NCBI GenBank assembly: GCA_016868585.1
Contig: VGGR01000005.1
Coordinates: 1-64,000 of the forward strand
Origin: Bacteroidota bacterium
GTDB taxonomy: Bacteria; Bacteroidota; Bacteroidia; Chitinophagales; Chitinophagaceae
Direction of reading: 5' to 3'
Length of the DNA stretch: 64,000 nucleotides
Shown here: in pieces, positions 28,300 to 37,251 of the stretch
Layout of the letters: each line of letters starts with the position of its first letter
Position numbering within the stretch: the first letter of the stretch is position 1
Notes under the pieces: model-generated
Seen by the model: only the letters and a program-made list of their open reading frames with translations
What the model was told of the DNA's origin: nothing
Database searches by the model: none
Made by a program: the position numbers and the translations under genes

Positions 28300-28317
28300 G
28301 AGTATATAAAATTGATT

Positions 28318-30225
28318 ATGAAATCTCGCTTCCTCCTCCCCCTGCCATTAGTACTTAGCTTACTATCGCATGCCCAAGACACGCTCCCTAGCTATTATAA
28401 ACTTGCTGAAATAGCAGTAATTGAACAGAAAGTGATGATACCGATGCGAGATGGAGTAAGGCTTGCTACTGACATTTACAGGCCTAAGGGTGGCGGGAAG
28501 CATCCACTGATACTTTCAAAAACTCCCTACAATTTCAACAGCTGGGTAGATGGTAAAATGACAGCGCGCAGCTTTGAAGAAGCGTATGAAGCAGTCAGCC
28601 GTGGTTATGCATTTGCTGTGCAGAACGAACGGGGTCGATTTTTTTCGGAGGGCGAATGGGATATACTGGGTACTCCTGTAACAGATGGAGATGACGCTTT
28701 CTCTTGGTTTGCTGCACAATCTTGGTCTAACGGAAAAATTGGTTTAATCGGGTGTTCTTCCACGGCTGAATGGCAAATGGCCGTAGCTGCACGTAAGCAT
28801 CCTGCACTCGGTGCTATTGTGGCGCAGGGATATGGAGCAGGAGTTGGTAAAGTAGGACGTTTTCAAGAACAAGGTAACTGGTATCGCGGCGGTGCACAAC
28901 AAATGCTATTTACCTCCTGGTTATACGGGACACAAAATGATAAATTCAGACCAACACTCTCCAAGGACATCACGCAACAGGACCTGATTCGTATCTCTCG
29001 TTTTTATGATATGGCAACCGAAATGCCTCGTGTAGATTGGGCAAAAGCGTTTAATCACTTACCGGTTAGTGAAATTATTAAAAACGTAGATGGTCAAGTG
29101 GGTGTCTATGATAAAATGATTACGCGCAAACCAAACGATCCGGCTTGGTATACTGGAGGGCTCTGGCATGAAACGATGCCTATAGAAGTGCCAGGATATT
29201 GGTTTGTTTCTTGGTTTGATGTTTCATCAGGTCCGAATATTGAATTGTTCAATCATATTCGCAATACAGCCAAAGACAAAAAAATTGCAGATAATCAATA
29301 CTTGGTTATTGCCCCTGTTGTACACTGTTCCTTTAAGCGCGCCACCGAGGATACTAAAGTTGGCGACTTAAGTGTGGGTGATGCACGATTAGATTATAAT
29401 GCTCTTACTTGGTCTTGGTTCGATTTGCATTTAAAAAGTGAAGCCAACAATTTCAAACAACAAAACCCTCGGGTTCGTTATTATACCATGGGGATTAACA
29501 AATGGCAAACGGCTGATAGCTTTCCGGTTCCAGGTACACGAATGCAACAAATGTGGCTGGCAAGTAGTGGACATGCCAATACAAGAAATGGCGATGGAAT
29601 ACTTACCACTACTGCTCCAACTAAATGTTCAACTAAATCACCAATCAAAGAAGCGCCAGATACATTCACGTATGACCCCATGAATCCAGTTCCATCTGTT
29701 GGTGGAAATGTATGTTGTACGGGAAATGCTATTCAAGGGGGCTCTTATGATCAATCTCAGGTGGAGCTTCGCAATGATGTGCTTGTCTATACGTCGGAGC
29801 CATTAACAGAAGGAATAGAGGTGACAGGATTTATTGAATCAACACTATATGTTTCATCAACGGGTAGAGACACAGATATTACATTAAAGCTCATTGATGT
29901 TCATCCAGATGGTAAGGCGTTTAATCTTGATGAAACCATTCAACGACTGCGTTACCGCGAAGGATATGACAAGGAAGTGTGGATGGAAAAAGGGAAAGTC
30001 TACAAAGTGAATATGAGCCCACTGATAACTAGTAATTACTTCGGCCCTGGCCATCGCATACGTATTGAAATTTCAAGTAGCAACTTCCCACGCTTTGAGC
30101 GAAACCTAAATACAGGAGGCCCCAACTACAATGAAGCAAAAGCGTTAACGGTTCAGAATACTATTCATCATTCAAAATTATATCCTTCGGTTATTAGAAT
30201 CCCATTAGTAGCGCCGAAACGATAA
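28318..30225 (+). CDS. Secreted CocE/NonD-family alpha/beta hydrolase (S15-like)
   Basis: About 635 residues with a signal peptide ending LLSHAQ. The N-terminal alpha/beta domain includes [18 protein letters not shown] and the nucleophile region [13 protein letters not shown], matching the X-Pro dipeptidyl-peptidase/CocE superfamily. The C-terminal jelly-roll domain (about 420-635) contains [19 protein letters not shown] and ends with [19 protein letters not shown]. Members hydrolyse peptides, glutaryl-acylamides or esters, so the substrate is open. The ATG at 28318 is used rather than a TTG at 28297. Confidence 0.88.
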   Translation: MKSRFLLPLPLVLSLLSHAQDTLPSYYKLAEIAVIEQKVMIPMRDGVRLATDIYRPKGGGKHPLILSKTPYNFNSWVDGKMTARSFEEAYEAVSRGYAFAVQNERGRFFSEGEWDILGTPVTDGDDAFSWFAAQSWSNGKIGLIGCSSTAEWQMAVAARKHPALGAIVAQGYGAGVGKVGRFQEQGNWYRGGAQQMLFTSWLYGTQNDKFRPTLSKDITQQDLIRISRFYDMATEMPRVDWAKAFNHLPVSEIIKNVDGQVGVYDKMITRKPNDPAWYTGGLWHETMPIEVPGYWFVSWFDVSSGPNIELFNHIRNTAKDKKIADNQYLVIAPVVHCSFKRATEDTKVGDLSVGDARLDYNALTWSWFDLHLKSEANNFKQQNPRVRYYTMGINKWQTADSFPVPGTRMQQMWLASSGHANTRNGDGILTTTAPTKCSTKSPIKEAPDTFTYDPMNPVPSVGGNVCCTGNAIQGGSYDQSQVELRNDVLVYTSEPLTEGIEVTGFIESTLYVSSTGRDTDITLKLIDVHPDGKAFNLDETIQRLRYREGYDKEVWMEKGKVYKVNMSPLITSNYFGPGHRIRIEISSSNFPRFERNLNTGGPNYNEAKALTVQNTIHHSKLYPSVIRIPLVAPKR

Positions 30226-30457
30226 TGCCACTTGATAAACAGAGTTGAGACGTATTGCCTCACCATAATAGGCAACTTCCTCTTCACCTATTTTTCTAGC
30301 ACCGATTTTTCTACCGCCTTTTGTGATCGGATAGTATAGGATGTTGTTCCCAAATCAATGGATCACTGACCACCGCATAAAGCGATTCAACATCAGTAGC
30401 TAACAGCGGTCGTAAAGAAACTAACTCACTGTGAAGACGTGTAGGTTGCAGATGCAT
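30205..30457 (-). pseudogene. GNAT acetyltransferase relic with a large internal deletion
   Basis: On the minus strand the frame starting at 30457 reads MHLQPTRLHSELVSLRPLLA ... SLYAVVSDPLIWEQHP, the N-terminus of a ribosomal-protein-type GNAT. It passes directly into RSQKAVEK, part of the C-terminal acetyl-CoA-site helix. A further frame then continues ARKIGEEEVAYYGEAIRLNS to a stop at 30205. About 90 central codons are missing and at least one frameshift is present. The 3' end overlaps the end of the CocE-type gene. Confidence 0.72.
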
Positions 30458-30475
30458 AACACCATTGTAATTACG

Positions 30476-32074
30476 CTAAGAGACTGTCTGCGCAAACTGT
30501 GGCTCTCTCCGGTGATTAGTAGCCTGCTCATAAGAATAGGCTACTCCAATGAGTGGCCCCTCTTGAAAAGCTGTTCCTAAAAAGGCAAGTCCCACGGGCA
30601 TCCCATGAACAAACCCCATAGGAACATTTACAGAAGGATTACCACAAATAGCAGCAGGACCATACATTCCATATCCGGAAAACCGATCACCATTGATCAG
30701 ATCAGTACACCAAGCCGCTCCATTTGAAGGACCACAAATAGCATCAAGTTGTTGTGATGCAAAAAATTCTGCATAAAATTTTCTAGCATCGGCATAGCGA
30801 GTCACCGCTTCTACATAATCTTTTTCACTTAACATTCCTTTTGCTTCAGCTGCCTCTAAAATCTCTTGTTGGAAAAACGGCATAGCTTTAGTTGCATGCT
30901 CCTTATTATACCGAATCACATCAGAAAGCGTTTTTAAAGCACTATTAGCTTTTGACAAATAAGCATTCACGCCATCTTTGAATTCGTACTGCAGTACCTT
31001 GGTAGCTTGAATACTCAATCTGTTAAATGCGGATAGAAATTCTACTTCAACTACAGTGGCACCTTTTTGTTTTAGTACAGCTATAGCTTCCTTGTATAGG
31101 GCAAGCACCGACTCATGACCACCGGTTAAAAAACTTTTTTCCACTCCTACTCGTTTTCCGGATAAAGCATCTGCTTTTAAGTAAGTAGTATAATCAATTG
31201 AAGCAACAAGAGAGGCAAGTGATGCAGAATCAGCGGGATCAACCCCCGCAATAGTGGTTAAAACTATAGCGGCATCACGAACGGTTCTGGTCATTGGCCC
31301 TGCAGTATCCTGTGTTTTAGAAATAGGAATGATTCCTGACCTGCTTACTAACCCAACCGTGGGTTTTATCCCCACTACGCCATTAACAGATGAGGGGCAA
31401 TGAATAGAACCATTAGTTTCCGTACCAATAGCTACGGCACAAAAATTAGCAGATACTGCGGCACCGGAGCCAGAACTGGAACCACATGGATTTCGGTCTA
31501 AAGAGTAAGGATTTTTTGTCTGTCCACCTCGGCTACTCCAGCCGCTCACCGAACGTGTAGAACGAAAATTAGCCCACTCACTTAAATTGGTCTTTCCCAA
31601 GAGCACAGCGCCCGCAGCACGAAGTCTGGTAACTAAAAAAGCATCCTGTGCCGCAATATTATCTTGTAGAGCCAGTGCCCCGGCAGTAGTATGCATTTTA
31701 TCTCCTGTATCAATATTATCCTTAATTAAGACGGGGATACCGTGTAAGGGGCCTACTGTTTTCTTTTGCTTTCGCTCCGCATCACATTGTCTGGCTATGG
31801 CCAATGCGTCAGGATTAAGTTCAATAACTGCGTTCAAAGCAGGTCCTTTCTTATTATGGGAAGCTATTCGATCCAGATATAGTTGAGTTAATTGTAGGGC
31901 ACTGATTTCCCCTGTAGCTAACAATTTTTGTAATTGTTCGATAGTGGCTTCTCGAATTATTTCAGCAGTAAATGTTTTTGTAGCAACGTTATTATTAGCC
32001 AACACCCCTGAGGGCAATAAGGCGTAACCAGATACCACTAATCCGATATCGGCTAAAAAGGATTTTCGGTTCAT
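30476..32074 (-). CDS. Amidase (amidase signature family), exported
   Basis: A 532-residue amidase with an N-terminal signal-like segment (MNRKSFLADIGLVVSGYALL, perhaps Tat-like). The Ser-cisSer-Lys triad is visible: Lys in VLIKDNIDTGD, Ser in PCGSSSGSGAAVSA and the nucleophile region GTETNGSIHCPSS. The G-K-T-N-L-S-E-W segment is also typical. These enzymes hydrolyse amides from small molecules to peptides; a substrate cannot be chosen. It is transcribed away from the DinB gene pair and stands alone. Confidence 0.9.
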   Translation of the reverse strand: MNRKSFLADIGLVVSGYALLPSGVLANNNVATKTFTAEIIREATIEQLQKLLATGEISALQLTQLYLDRIASHNKKGPALNAVIELNPDALAIARQCDAERKQKKTVGPLHGIPVLIKDNIDTGDKMHTTAGALALQDNIAAQDAFLVTRLRAAGAVLLGKTNLSEWANFRSTRSVSGWSSRGGQTKNPYSLDRNPCGSSSGSGAAVSANFCAVAIGTETNGSIHCPSSVNGVVGIKPTVGLVSRSGIIPISKTQDTAGPMTRTVRDAAIVLTTIAGVDPADSASLASLVASIDYTTYLKADALSGKRVGVEKSFLTGGHESVLALYKEAIAVLKQKGATVVEVEFLSAFNRLSIQATKVLQYEFKDGVNAYLSKANSALKTLSDVIRYNKEHATKAMPFFQQEILEAAEAKGMLSEKDYVEAVTRYADARKFYAEFFASQQLDAICGPSNGAAWCTDLINGDRFSGYGMYGPAAICGNPSVNVPMGFVHGMPVGLAFLGTAFQEGPLIGVAYSYEQATNHRREPQFAQTVS

Positions 32075-32121
32075 CCGTAACTGCTTTTTTAATTAAAGCA
32101 TGAATTAAGATACATACAATT

Positions 32122-32385
32122 ATGCTTAATTTTACAACAATGCTTAAAATCTACCTTATCGGTATTTTTATCTTGTTTGCGGCCATCCTATTAAATGGAG
32201 TGGTAAACAAGCTGGGTATTTTAGGGTGGTATGATTTTATTAATCTGTTGGTTGATAAAGAAACCGTAGCTGGAAAAAGGGTAAGCATCATAGATGTGAT
32301 TTGGTTATTTATAGCTTATCCCTTTTTATTAGGTCTAGCGGGATTTGGTGGAAACTATTTATATACCTCGCTATTTCAGAAATAA
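32122..32385 (+). CDS. Small membrane protein of unknown function
   Basis: 87 residues with two predicted membrane helices (IYLIGIFILFAAILLNGVV near the N-terminus and VIWLFIAYPFLLGLAGF near the C-terminus). A second ATG at 32140 is an alternative start. It ends seven bases before the DinB gene and is probably cotranscribed. I do not recognise the family. Confidence 0.65.
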   Translation: MLNFTTMLKIYLIGIFILFAAILLNGVVNKLGILGWYDFINLLVDKETVAGKRVSIIDVIWLFIAYPFLLGLAGFGGNYLYTSLFQK

Positions 32386-32392
32386 TTTTGGT

Positions 32393-32917
32393 ATGAACAC
32401 AGATCGACAGTATCCTATCGGTCGCATCCAATTAATCGAATACAGCGATGCGGCAAAGGAAAATTGTTTAAAAGCAATTCGGGCACTACCCCTTCAGCTA
32501 GACCATGCTGTTGAGAACTTGAATGACACGCACCTCCATACTCCTTATCGGGAAGGCGGTTGGACACCTAATCAAATCATTCATCATTTAGCCGATTCGC
32601 ATATGAATGCGTTTATACGGTTTAAGTTAGCGCTCAATGAGCAACATCCCACCGTTAAGCCATATGATCAAAACGTATGGGCTGAAACCACCGATGTAAA
32701 AAACGTACCCTGTAATGTTTCCATTACACTGATTCATGCCTTACACAAACGCTGGGATACCTTACTCCAATCACTTACTAAAGAGGATCTTATGCGATGT
32801 TTCTATCATCCGGAACAAGCCAGAGATATCCAATTATGGGAAATATTACAGTATTATGCCTGGCATGGGAAACATCACGCAGCTCAAATAAACAATGTTA
32901 AACGCTTGGGATGTTGA
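32393..32917 (+). CDS. DinB/YfiT-family putative metal-dependent hydrolase
   Basis: About 174 residues. The opening QYPIGRIQLIEY, then GWTPNQIIHHLADSHMNAF and the C-terminal YYAWHGKHHAAQI provide the three metal-binding His residues of the DinB/YfiT four-helix bundle. Bacillus YfiT is a thiol-S-transferase-like metal enzyme, and many Bacteroidota carry a homologue. The ATG at 32393 fits the family N-terminus; an upstream TTG extends the frame over the previous gene and is rejected. Confidence 0.87.
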   Translation: MNTDRQYPIGRIQLIEYSDAAKENCLKAIRALPLQLDHAVENLNDTHLHTPYREGGWTPNQIIHHLADSHMNAFIRFKLALNEQHPTVKPYDQNVWAETTDVKNVPCNVSITLIHALHKRWDTLLQSLTKEDLMRCFYHPEQARDIQLWEILQYYAWHGKHHAAQINNVKRLGC

Positions 32918-33041
32918 TTTACTAACCAATCCTACGCTGCTAACACAAGCAAAGGAGGAATGGCAAAAAAACAGAGGCGCCGATTTCAAATACGTTCCGT
33001 TGGTTGGAAACCGAAAGCCCGCATTGAATGATCGGGATTAA
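32895..33041 (+). pseudogene. C-terminal relic of an M20/AbgB-type amidohydrolase
   Basis: A 48-codon frame overlapping the end of the DinB gene reads AWDVDLLTNPTLLTQAKEEW and GADFKYVPLVGNRKPALN before TAA at 33039. This resembles the last residues of AbgB-like M20 metallo-hydrolases (DLL-P-L---A---F ... Y-P-L----KP-L), from memory. The upstream catalytic domains are absent: a stop lies just before 32892. It ends inside the convergent peptidase stop region. Confidence 0.5.
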
Positions 33042-34054
33042 AGTTTTTTCAAAAAGGAAATGACACCATTGAAATAAGTTTCCTGGTCATCATACATGGC
33101 CATATGACTTCCCTTGGAACAATACAGGTAAGAACCGCTCTGTACCAGTGTGCTCATTTTTTCCATGGCTTTTGGGTCCATCGTGTCAAACTCACCGCCG
33201 ATTGTTAAAGTGGGCACAGCAATTTTGTTAAGATCATTAGTACGATCCCAATTCTTCAATACCGCGTCTCCAACTACCCCAAATTCACTTGGTCCTTGCA
33301 TCTTTAAATAGAGGGGGTAATTAATATTCTTAAAAGCACGATTAACCGGATTCGGCCATTCGCTTGGCTTCATGCGAAGAATGTGTGCTGGATAATAATG
33401 TTCTTGGATTAAACCCAAGTAAGCAGGATTGGTATAATCGCCTTTTTCTTCGTAGGAGCGAATAGTTTTCAAAATATCAGGGGGTAATTGTGGACCCAAT
33501 ACCTCATTGGCATATTTTACGTAATCGGGTATGGAGGAAACCATATTAGAAATAATCAAGCCTTTTAAGTGTTGCTGATATTTCAAAGCATACTCCATGG
33601 CAAGAATTCCACCCCAAGAGTGCCCTAATAAAACAAAGTTGGAAGAGTCAAGTCCCAACGCCACACGCACCTGTTCAACCTCTTCCACAAAACGCGCAAG
33701 ATCCCACAGGCGTTCATCGTTGGGGTTATCGCTTTTACCGGATCCCAGTTGGTCGTAGTAATAATACTCAATGCTTGCACCCGGAAAATAAGAATCAGCT
33801 GCTTCAAAATATTCACTGGTGGCGCCGGGACCTCCATGTAATAACAACACTTTCAGCGAAGGATTATTCCCTATTCGCTTTGTCCACACATTAAAAACAC
33901 CAAGCGGGGTGTTGATGGGAATAACCTTATTTCCCCCACTAAGTTTTGAATCTGTTTGACTATACTCAAAATAGCTAATGGTGGGTTTTTCGTTGATTGG
34001 CTTACAGGAAACCAATGAGGCAATAACAAGCAATAGAAGCGCTACTTTATACAT
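33038..34054 (-). other. Internal start: lipoprotein proline iminopeptidase (S33 family)
   Basis: The 338-residue C-terminal part of the fused frame, beginning at the ATG at 34054. It has a lipobox VSCKP, the oxyanion-region HGGPGATSEYF, YYDQLGSGKSDNP, and the nucleophile elbow LLGHSWGGILAMEY, all as in proline iminopeptidases. The catalytic Asp is likely in GGEFDTMDPKAM and the His in KGSHMAMYDD. It removes N-terminal residues, usually proline, from peptides and would sit on a periplasmic membrane face. Confidence 0.8.
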
Positions 34055-34807
34055 AGATTTGGTTTTATTGTCTATTGTAAGTATCCCATCACGTCCAAAG
34101 ATTTTATATTTTACTCGCTGCCATATATTAGACTTGGGTTTATAATCATTTATAGAACGTACTCCTCGTCTTATGTGAAAAGGAGCTGCCCTTCTTTTTT
34201 TAACAAAAACGACTATACTATCATAAAATGCTATTGAGTTGATGTGTTGAGTGATGGTATTATTCAGAACACATTTATTTCTTTTAATATGGTCATAAAA
34301 AAGCGAGTCGATAAGTTTTTTTGAATATTCAATGAAAGTTCCCCTTTTTCGTAAGCCCCCCCCGAATGTATTCCAATAAGATGTATGTGTATCTTCTACA
34401 AAAAAAATTCCGTTTTCTTTTAACTTTAAAAACAAGTATTCAAAAGTTAATATTTGCTGTCGCATGGTATGCCCCCCATCGTCGATAATTATATCCATTT
34501 CAGGCAATTCATCTCGTAGCTTGTTTAAAAAAGAAGGGTCCTCTTGAGATCCTATGAATAATTGAGTTGTTTGGCTGGTGAATTGCTGACATGCTGGATT
34601 AATATCTACTGAGTATAATTTAAGATTTTCACCAAAATATTTTTTCCACATTTCAATAGATCCTCCTTGGGAGACTCCAATCTCTAAAAGATTAATCTCC
34701 TTACCTCTATACTTTTCAAAATACATTTCATAAATCTCGAAGTAATGATCCCATTTGTGAATCAAATTACCATCATGGCTATAAAAGATTTCTCTTAACG
34801 ATTTCAT
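33038..34807 (-). CDS. Methyltransferase fused in frame to lipoprotein proline iminopeptidase
   Basis: One open frame of 589 residues holds two unrelated proteins. Residues 1 to about 250 are a class I SAM-dependent methyltransferase of the CmcI/sugar O-methyltransferase type: LLEIGVSQGGSIEMW, YSVDINPACQQF, DIIIDDGGHTMRQQ. From residue 252 it continues as a complete lipoprotein alpha/beta hydrolase starting MYKVALLLLVIASLVSC. The lipoprotein signal in the middle would be useless in a full-length product, so the peptidase is probably also translated from its own ATG at 34054. I infer the methyltransferase lost its stop codon in a recent rearrangement. Confidence 0.8.
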   Translation of the reverse strand: MKSLREIFYSHDGNLIHKWDHYFEIYEMYFEKYRGKEINLLEIGVSQGGSIEMWKKYFGENLKLYSVDINPACQQFTSQTTQLFIGSQEDPSFLNKLRDELPEMDIIIDDGGHTMRQQILTFEYLFLKLKENGIFFVEDTHTSYWNTFGGGLRKRGTFIEYSKKLIDSLFYDHIKRNKCVLNNTITQHINSIAFYDSIVVFVKKRRAAPFHIRRGVRSINDYKPKSNIWQRVKYKIFGRDGILTIDNKTKSMYKVALLLLVIASLVSCKPINEKPTISYFEYSQTDSKLSGGNKVIPINTPLGVFNVWTKRIGNNPSLKVLLLHGGPGATSEYFEAADSYFPGASIEYYYYDQLGSGKSDNPNDERLWDLARFVEEVEQVRVALGLDSSNFVLLGHSWGGILAMEYALKYQQHLKGLIISNMVSSIPDYVKYANEVLGPQLPPDILKTIRSYEEKGDYTNPAYLGLIQEHYYPAHILRMKPSEWPNPVNRAFKNINYPLYLKMQGPSEFGVVGDAVLKNWDRTNDLNKIAVPTLTIGGEFDTMDPKAMEKMSTLVQSGSYLYCSKGSHMAMYDDQETYFNGVISFLKKL

Positions 34808-34810
34808 ACT

Positions 34811-35023
34811 CTAGTTTCGATTGCGAAAGATACTTATTTTTAAGAATTTTTCTAAGTGAATGTAAGCAAGAATAAATAAAAAAGGCAAACCAGAAACGGA
34901 ATGCCATTTTGGAAGTCGCGTAGACTTGATTACCGTCGGTGCTAATGAAGTTAGGGATGATTTAACCACTCGTATCAATTTTTGAGAGACCTTAATGATT
35001 TCTAAGTATTGTAAATCATGGTA
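34811..35023 (-). pseudogene. C-terminal relic of an unidentified protein
   Basis: Upstream of the methyltransferase, a minus-strand frame without a good start codon reads HDLQYLEIIKVSQKLIRVVK and ends LPFLFILAYIHLEKFLKISI before a stop at 34811. The pattern of Lys, Leu and Ile looks coding and could be the tail of a glycosyltransferase or membrane protein from the cluster that supplied the methyltransferase. Identity is unknown. Confidence 0.3.
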
Positions 35024-35110
35024 TTAAAAATGCTTACGTGCTTTTCCTTTCGAAAAATTTCCAATGTTATTCTTTTTAACTAAATTGGTTTCAACCAAAA
35101 CTCAAAATTT

Positions 35111-35512
35111 ATGGATGCAATACCGACATTGGATTATGGCAAGATTGTGTTGCGAGTTCTCGAACTCATCATCATCAAGCCATTAGTTTTACCCTTTAAA
35201 ATTTATAAAAATACACTTGTAAGTTTATCAAGCAGCGATTCTGATGACTCAACAGAGGAGGTATTGGCTGGCGAATTTCCATTGTATGTGTGGTTTATTG
35301 ATTTATTTGATGCCATAATTGCATTAAGTTATCCGGTCGGCTTAATCATCGCACTTACAATGGGAATTGAAAGTTATCGCGGAGGTTTTAGTACATTTTT
35401 AACAGTATCTATGATAACCTACTTTGTGCCTTTAATTTACGGCTTCATGAAGGAATTATTAAGTATAACACTCAAGACTGTTAAGTATCTAAAAATTCTA
35501 TCCAATAAGTAG
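35111..35512 (+). CDS. Hypothetical membrane protein
   Basis: A 133-residue protein with an amphipathic N-terminus, a Ser/Asp-rich loop (SLSSSDSDDSTEE) and two membrane helices (ALSYPVGLIIALTMGI and MITYFVPLIYGFMKELL). I recognise no family. It stands alone; the DNA behind it holds the inverted repeat copy B. Confidence 0.6.
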   Translation: MDAIPTLDYGKIVLRVLELIIIKPLVLPFKIYKNTLVSLSSSDSDDSTEEVLAGEFPLYVWFIDLFDAIIALSYPVGLIIALTMGIESYRGGFSTFLTVSMITYFVPLIYGFMKELLSITLKTVKYLKILSNK

Positions 35513-35583
35513 TTTTCAGAGAGTCGTATTCAAAAGCCACTAAGGATATATGATCAGTGGCTTTTCCCCCCTTTGGCAATGTG

Positions 35584-35660
35584 CCCTTTGCTGGCGGCCG
35601 ATTCACCGAAAAATAAAAAAGCCGATTCATCAAAGAATCGGCTTCAGTTCAACAAAGTGC
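35584..35660 (-). repeat. 77-bp inverted repeat, copy B (recombinase tail and terminator hairpin)
   Basis: Reverse complement of 157-233 with six mismatches and no gaps. Here the hairpin GCCGATTC-TTTGAT-GAATCGGC is perfect and is followed on the minus strand by TTTTTTATTTTT, a complete intrinsic terminator. On the plus strand it encodes PLLAADSPKNKKADSSKNRL and then QFNKVHE to a stop, the same C-terminal recombinase tail as copy A. Similarity stops exactly where the tRNA acceptor stem begins in copy A. Confidence 0.85.
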
Positions 35661-35668
35661 ACGAATAA

Positions 35669-35697
35669 AAAAATTCCTCACTTAGTGCGGGATTTTT
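35669..35697 (+). terminator. Possible intrinsic terminator
   Basis: AAAATTCCTCAC and GTGCGGGATTTTTT pair around a TTA loop with two mismatches and end in a T-run. It lies just before the DUF6526 gene. Confidence 0.45.
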
Positions 35698-35719
35698 TAT
35701 TTTACATCAAATCTTAACT

Positions 35720-36148
35720 ATGAAACCTATCCAAAACTTTAGCAATCATTCTCGCCTACATCCCACCTACCATTATTTTATTGCGCCATTGGCTATTGGC
35801 GGTCTGGTAGCAAGTGGATGGATGCTTTTTTGTAATCCCAATAGTAGTTGGCAATCAATCTTACTTTTTGTTATTAGCTTGACATTGACCAGCACCGTTG
35901 CTTTACTGCGTGTTTATGCGTTGAAAGTTCAAGACAGGGTAATTCGAAGTGAGGAGAATTTTCGCCATTTTCGGTTAACGGGTGCTGTACTGAACCAACA
36001 ATTGCGAATGAGTCAAATCATTGCCCTGCGTTTTGCTCCAGATGATGAATTTCCAGCACTTGCTGCTCGTGCGCTCAATGAAAAATTAACGGCAAAGCAA
36101 ATAAAAGAGGCTATTGTAAATTGGCGTCCAGATTATTGGCGCATCTAA
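35720..36148 (+). CDS. DUF6526 family membrane protein
   Basis: A 142-residue protein with two membrane helices in the first half and a cytosolic tail. The pattern QNFSNHSRLHP, then DRVIRSEENFRHFRLTG and QIIALRFAPDDEFPALAARAL is the signature of DUF6526, a small Bacteroidota family of unknown function. It ends three bases before the stop of a convergent gene. Confidence 0.85.
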   Translation: MKPIQNFSNHSRLHPTYHYFIAPLAIGGLVASGWMLFCNPNSSWQSILLFVISLTLTSTVALLRVYALKVQDRVIRSEENFRHFRLTGAVLNQQLRMSQIIALRFAPDDEFPALAARALNEKLTAKQIKEAIVNWRPDYWRI

Positions 36149-36151
36149 TAG

Positions 36152-36526
36152 TTATTCTACCTGTATGGCAAGAGCAGTCTGTGGAGTAGGGTAGTAAGCC
36201 AGGCAGAGTACACAGGTTTCATTAACTTGAGTAGTTACTCGAAAATAAAATTCATCACCCTCATTGATGTGGCCGGGGAACTGGCAAGGGTTTGCTAGCC
36301 TAAATGCCCTTAGGTAGGTGATGCCTGAAACAGGATCCACCCAACTGTTTTCAAATTGGCCTGGATTTAGTGTGCCCTCCACCAGCGTAATGGTGATATT
36401 TGCGCAAATTCCATTGACGGAAAGTTTTCCCTTTAGTAGTGGGCCGGATAATTGTTTTTCACATTGAAATCCAAGCAGCGAAAAACTAATGCCTGTAAAT
36501 AAAAGTATACGAACGGAATTTTTCAT
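36152..36526 (-). CDS. Hypothetical exported protein
   Basis: 124 residues with an N-terminal hydrophobic signal ending near LLGFQCEKQ. The Cys could be a lipid-attachment site, but the preceding residues are not a canonical lipobox. The rest contains four further Cys residues and short beta-prone stretches. No family recognised. Confidence 0.6.
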   Translation of the reverse strand: MKNSVRILLFTGISFSLLGFQCEKQLSGPLLKGKLSVNGICANITITLVEGTLNPGQFENSWVDPVSGITYLRAFRLANPCQFPGHINEGDEFYFRVTTQVNETCVLCLAYYPTPQTALAIQVE

Positions 36527-37010
36527 AACCCTGTAAAGTTATTGAAAATATAGGATACGTACTTCCCTTAGTGCTGAAATGTCTTTCTTACATTTGATTT
36601 ATAAAATCAAACCCTTCCGGTACAGGTCAAGCCATAAGTAGGTTACCGTCAATTATGAACCTTATATGGTCCGCGATGAGAATACAGTTCTGCTGAGTGA
36701 TTTTCTGTATCCAAGCAATTGTTTCCCAATTGTTTGTGAGTCCGTAGGCAACCAGCAATGAGGAATAGGTTTTTCCTGATCAAATCAGTCCTAACTTTTT
36801 TAGAATGGTAGTCCGACAACAGATTACGCAGAACCAAATCAATGAGCGAAATACTTTGTGTCCGGGAGCGGTCATCGAAGGAGTGATTAACTCTCCGTTG
36901 TGGAACGCCAAACTATTGTTTTAACCTCAATTGAACTAAATTAAGGATTAAGTAGTTTCTAAAATGCAAAAAACCAGCCATCCGGTAATGAGGATACAAA
37001 GTCCAAGTAA
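36527..37010. other. Non-coding stretch, no gene recognised
   Basis: About 480 bases before the tyrosine recombinase relic. Frames on both strands are short and broken, and none resembles a family I know. Given the relics on either side, this is probably decayed accessory DNA. Confidence 0.4.
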
Positions 37011-37232
37011 CCACACCGGTCAGTTATCCGAATTCAGGCATTTTTAACACGTAGGCGTTACAGTGTCAACACCATTAAAACCTATACCGAGACCCTGTCT
37101 GTGTGCATTCGTTTTATGGCAAACAAGCCACAGAGTAGCGGCATGCTTTCGCTGGTGCTTATTGGATTAGCCGTACTAACAGTACCCCCCCTACAGGTAT
37201 TTACTAAACTCAACAAGCAAAGACGCTGCTAA
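37011..37232 (+). pseudogene. Tyrosine recombinase N-terminal relic joined to a membrane-protein tail
   Basis: After a frameshift near 37035 the plus strand reads QAFLTRRRYSVNTIKTYTET and LSVCIRFMANKPQ, the SAM-like DNA-binding domain of a phage-integrase/Xer-type recombinase. An upstream frame gives QLSEF, matching the usual residues before it. The same frame continues into MLSLVLIGLAVLTVPPLQVF and stops at 37230, which looks like a membrane helix and not recombinase. The catalytic domain is entirely absent, so two unrelated fragments were probably joined by deletion. Confidence 0.68.
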
Positions 37233-37251
37233 AAATCGCTTAACTTGTATT

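Noticed and set aside
36649-36837. 62-residue minus-strand frame in the gene-poor region
   Set aside because: There is no signal, domain or recognisable motif, and the surrounding frames are equally broken.
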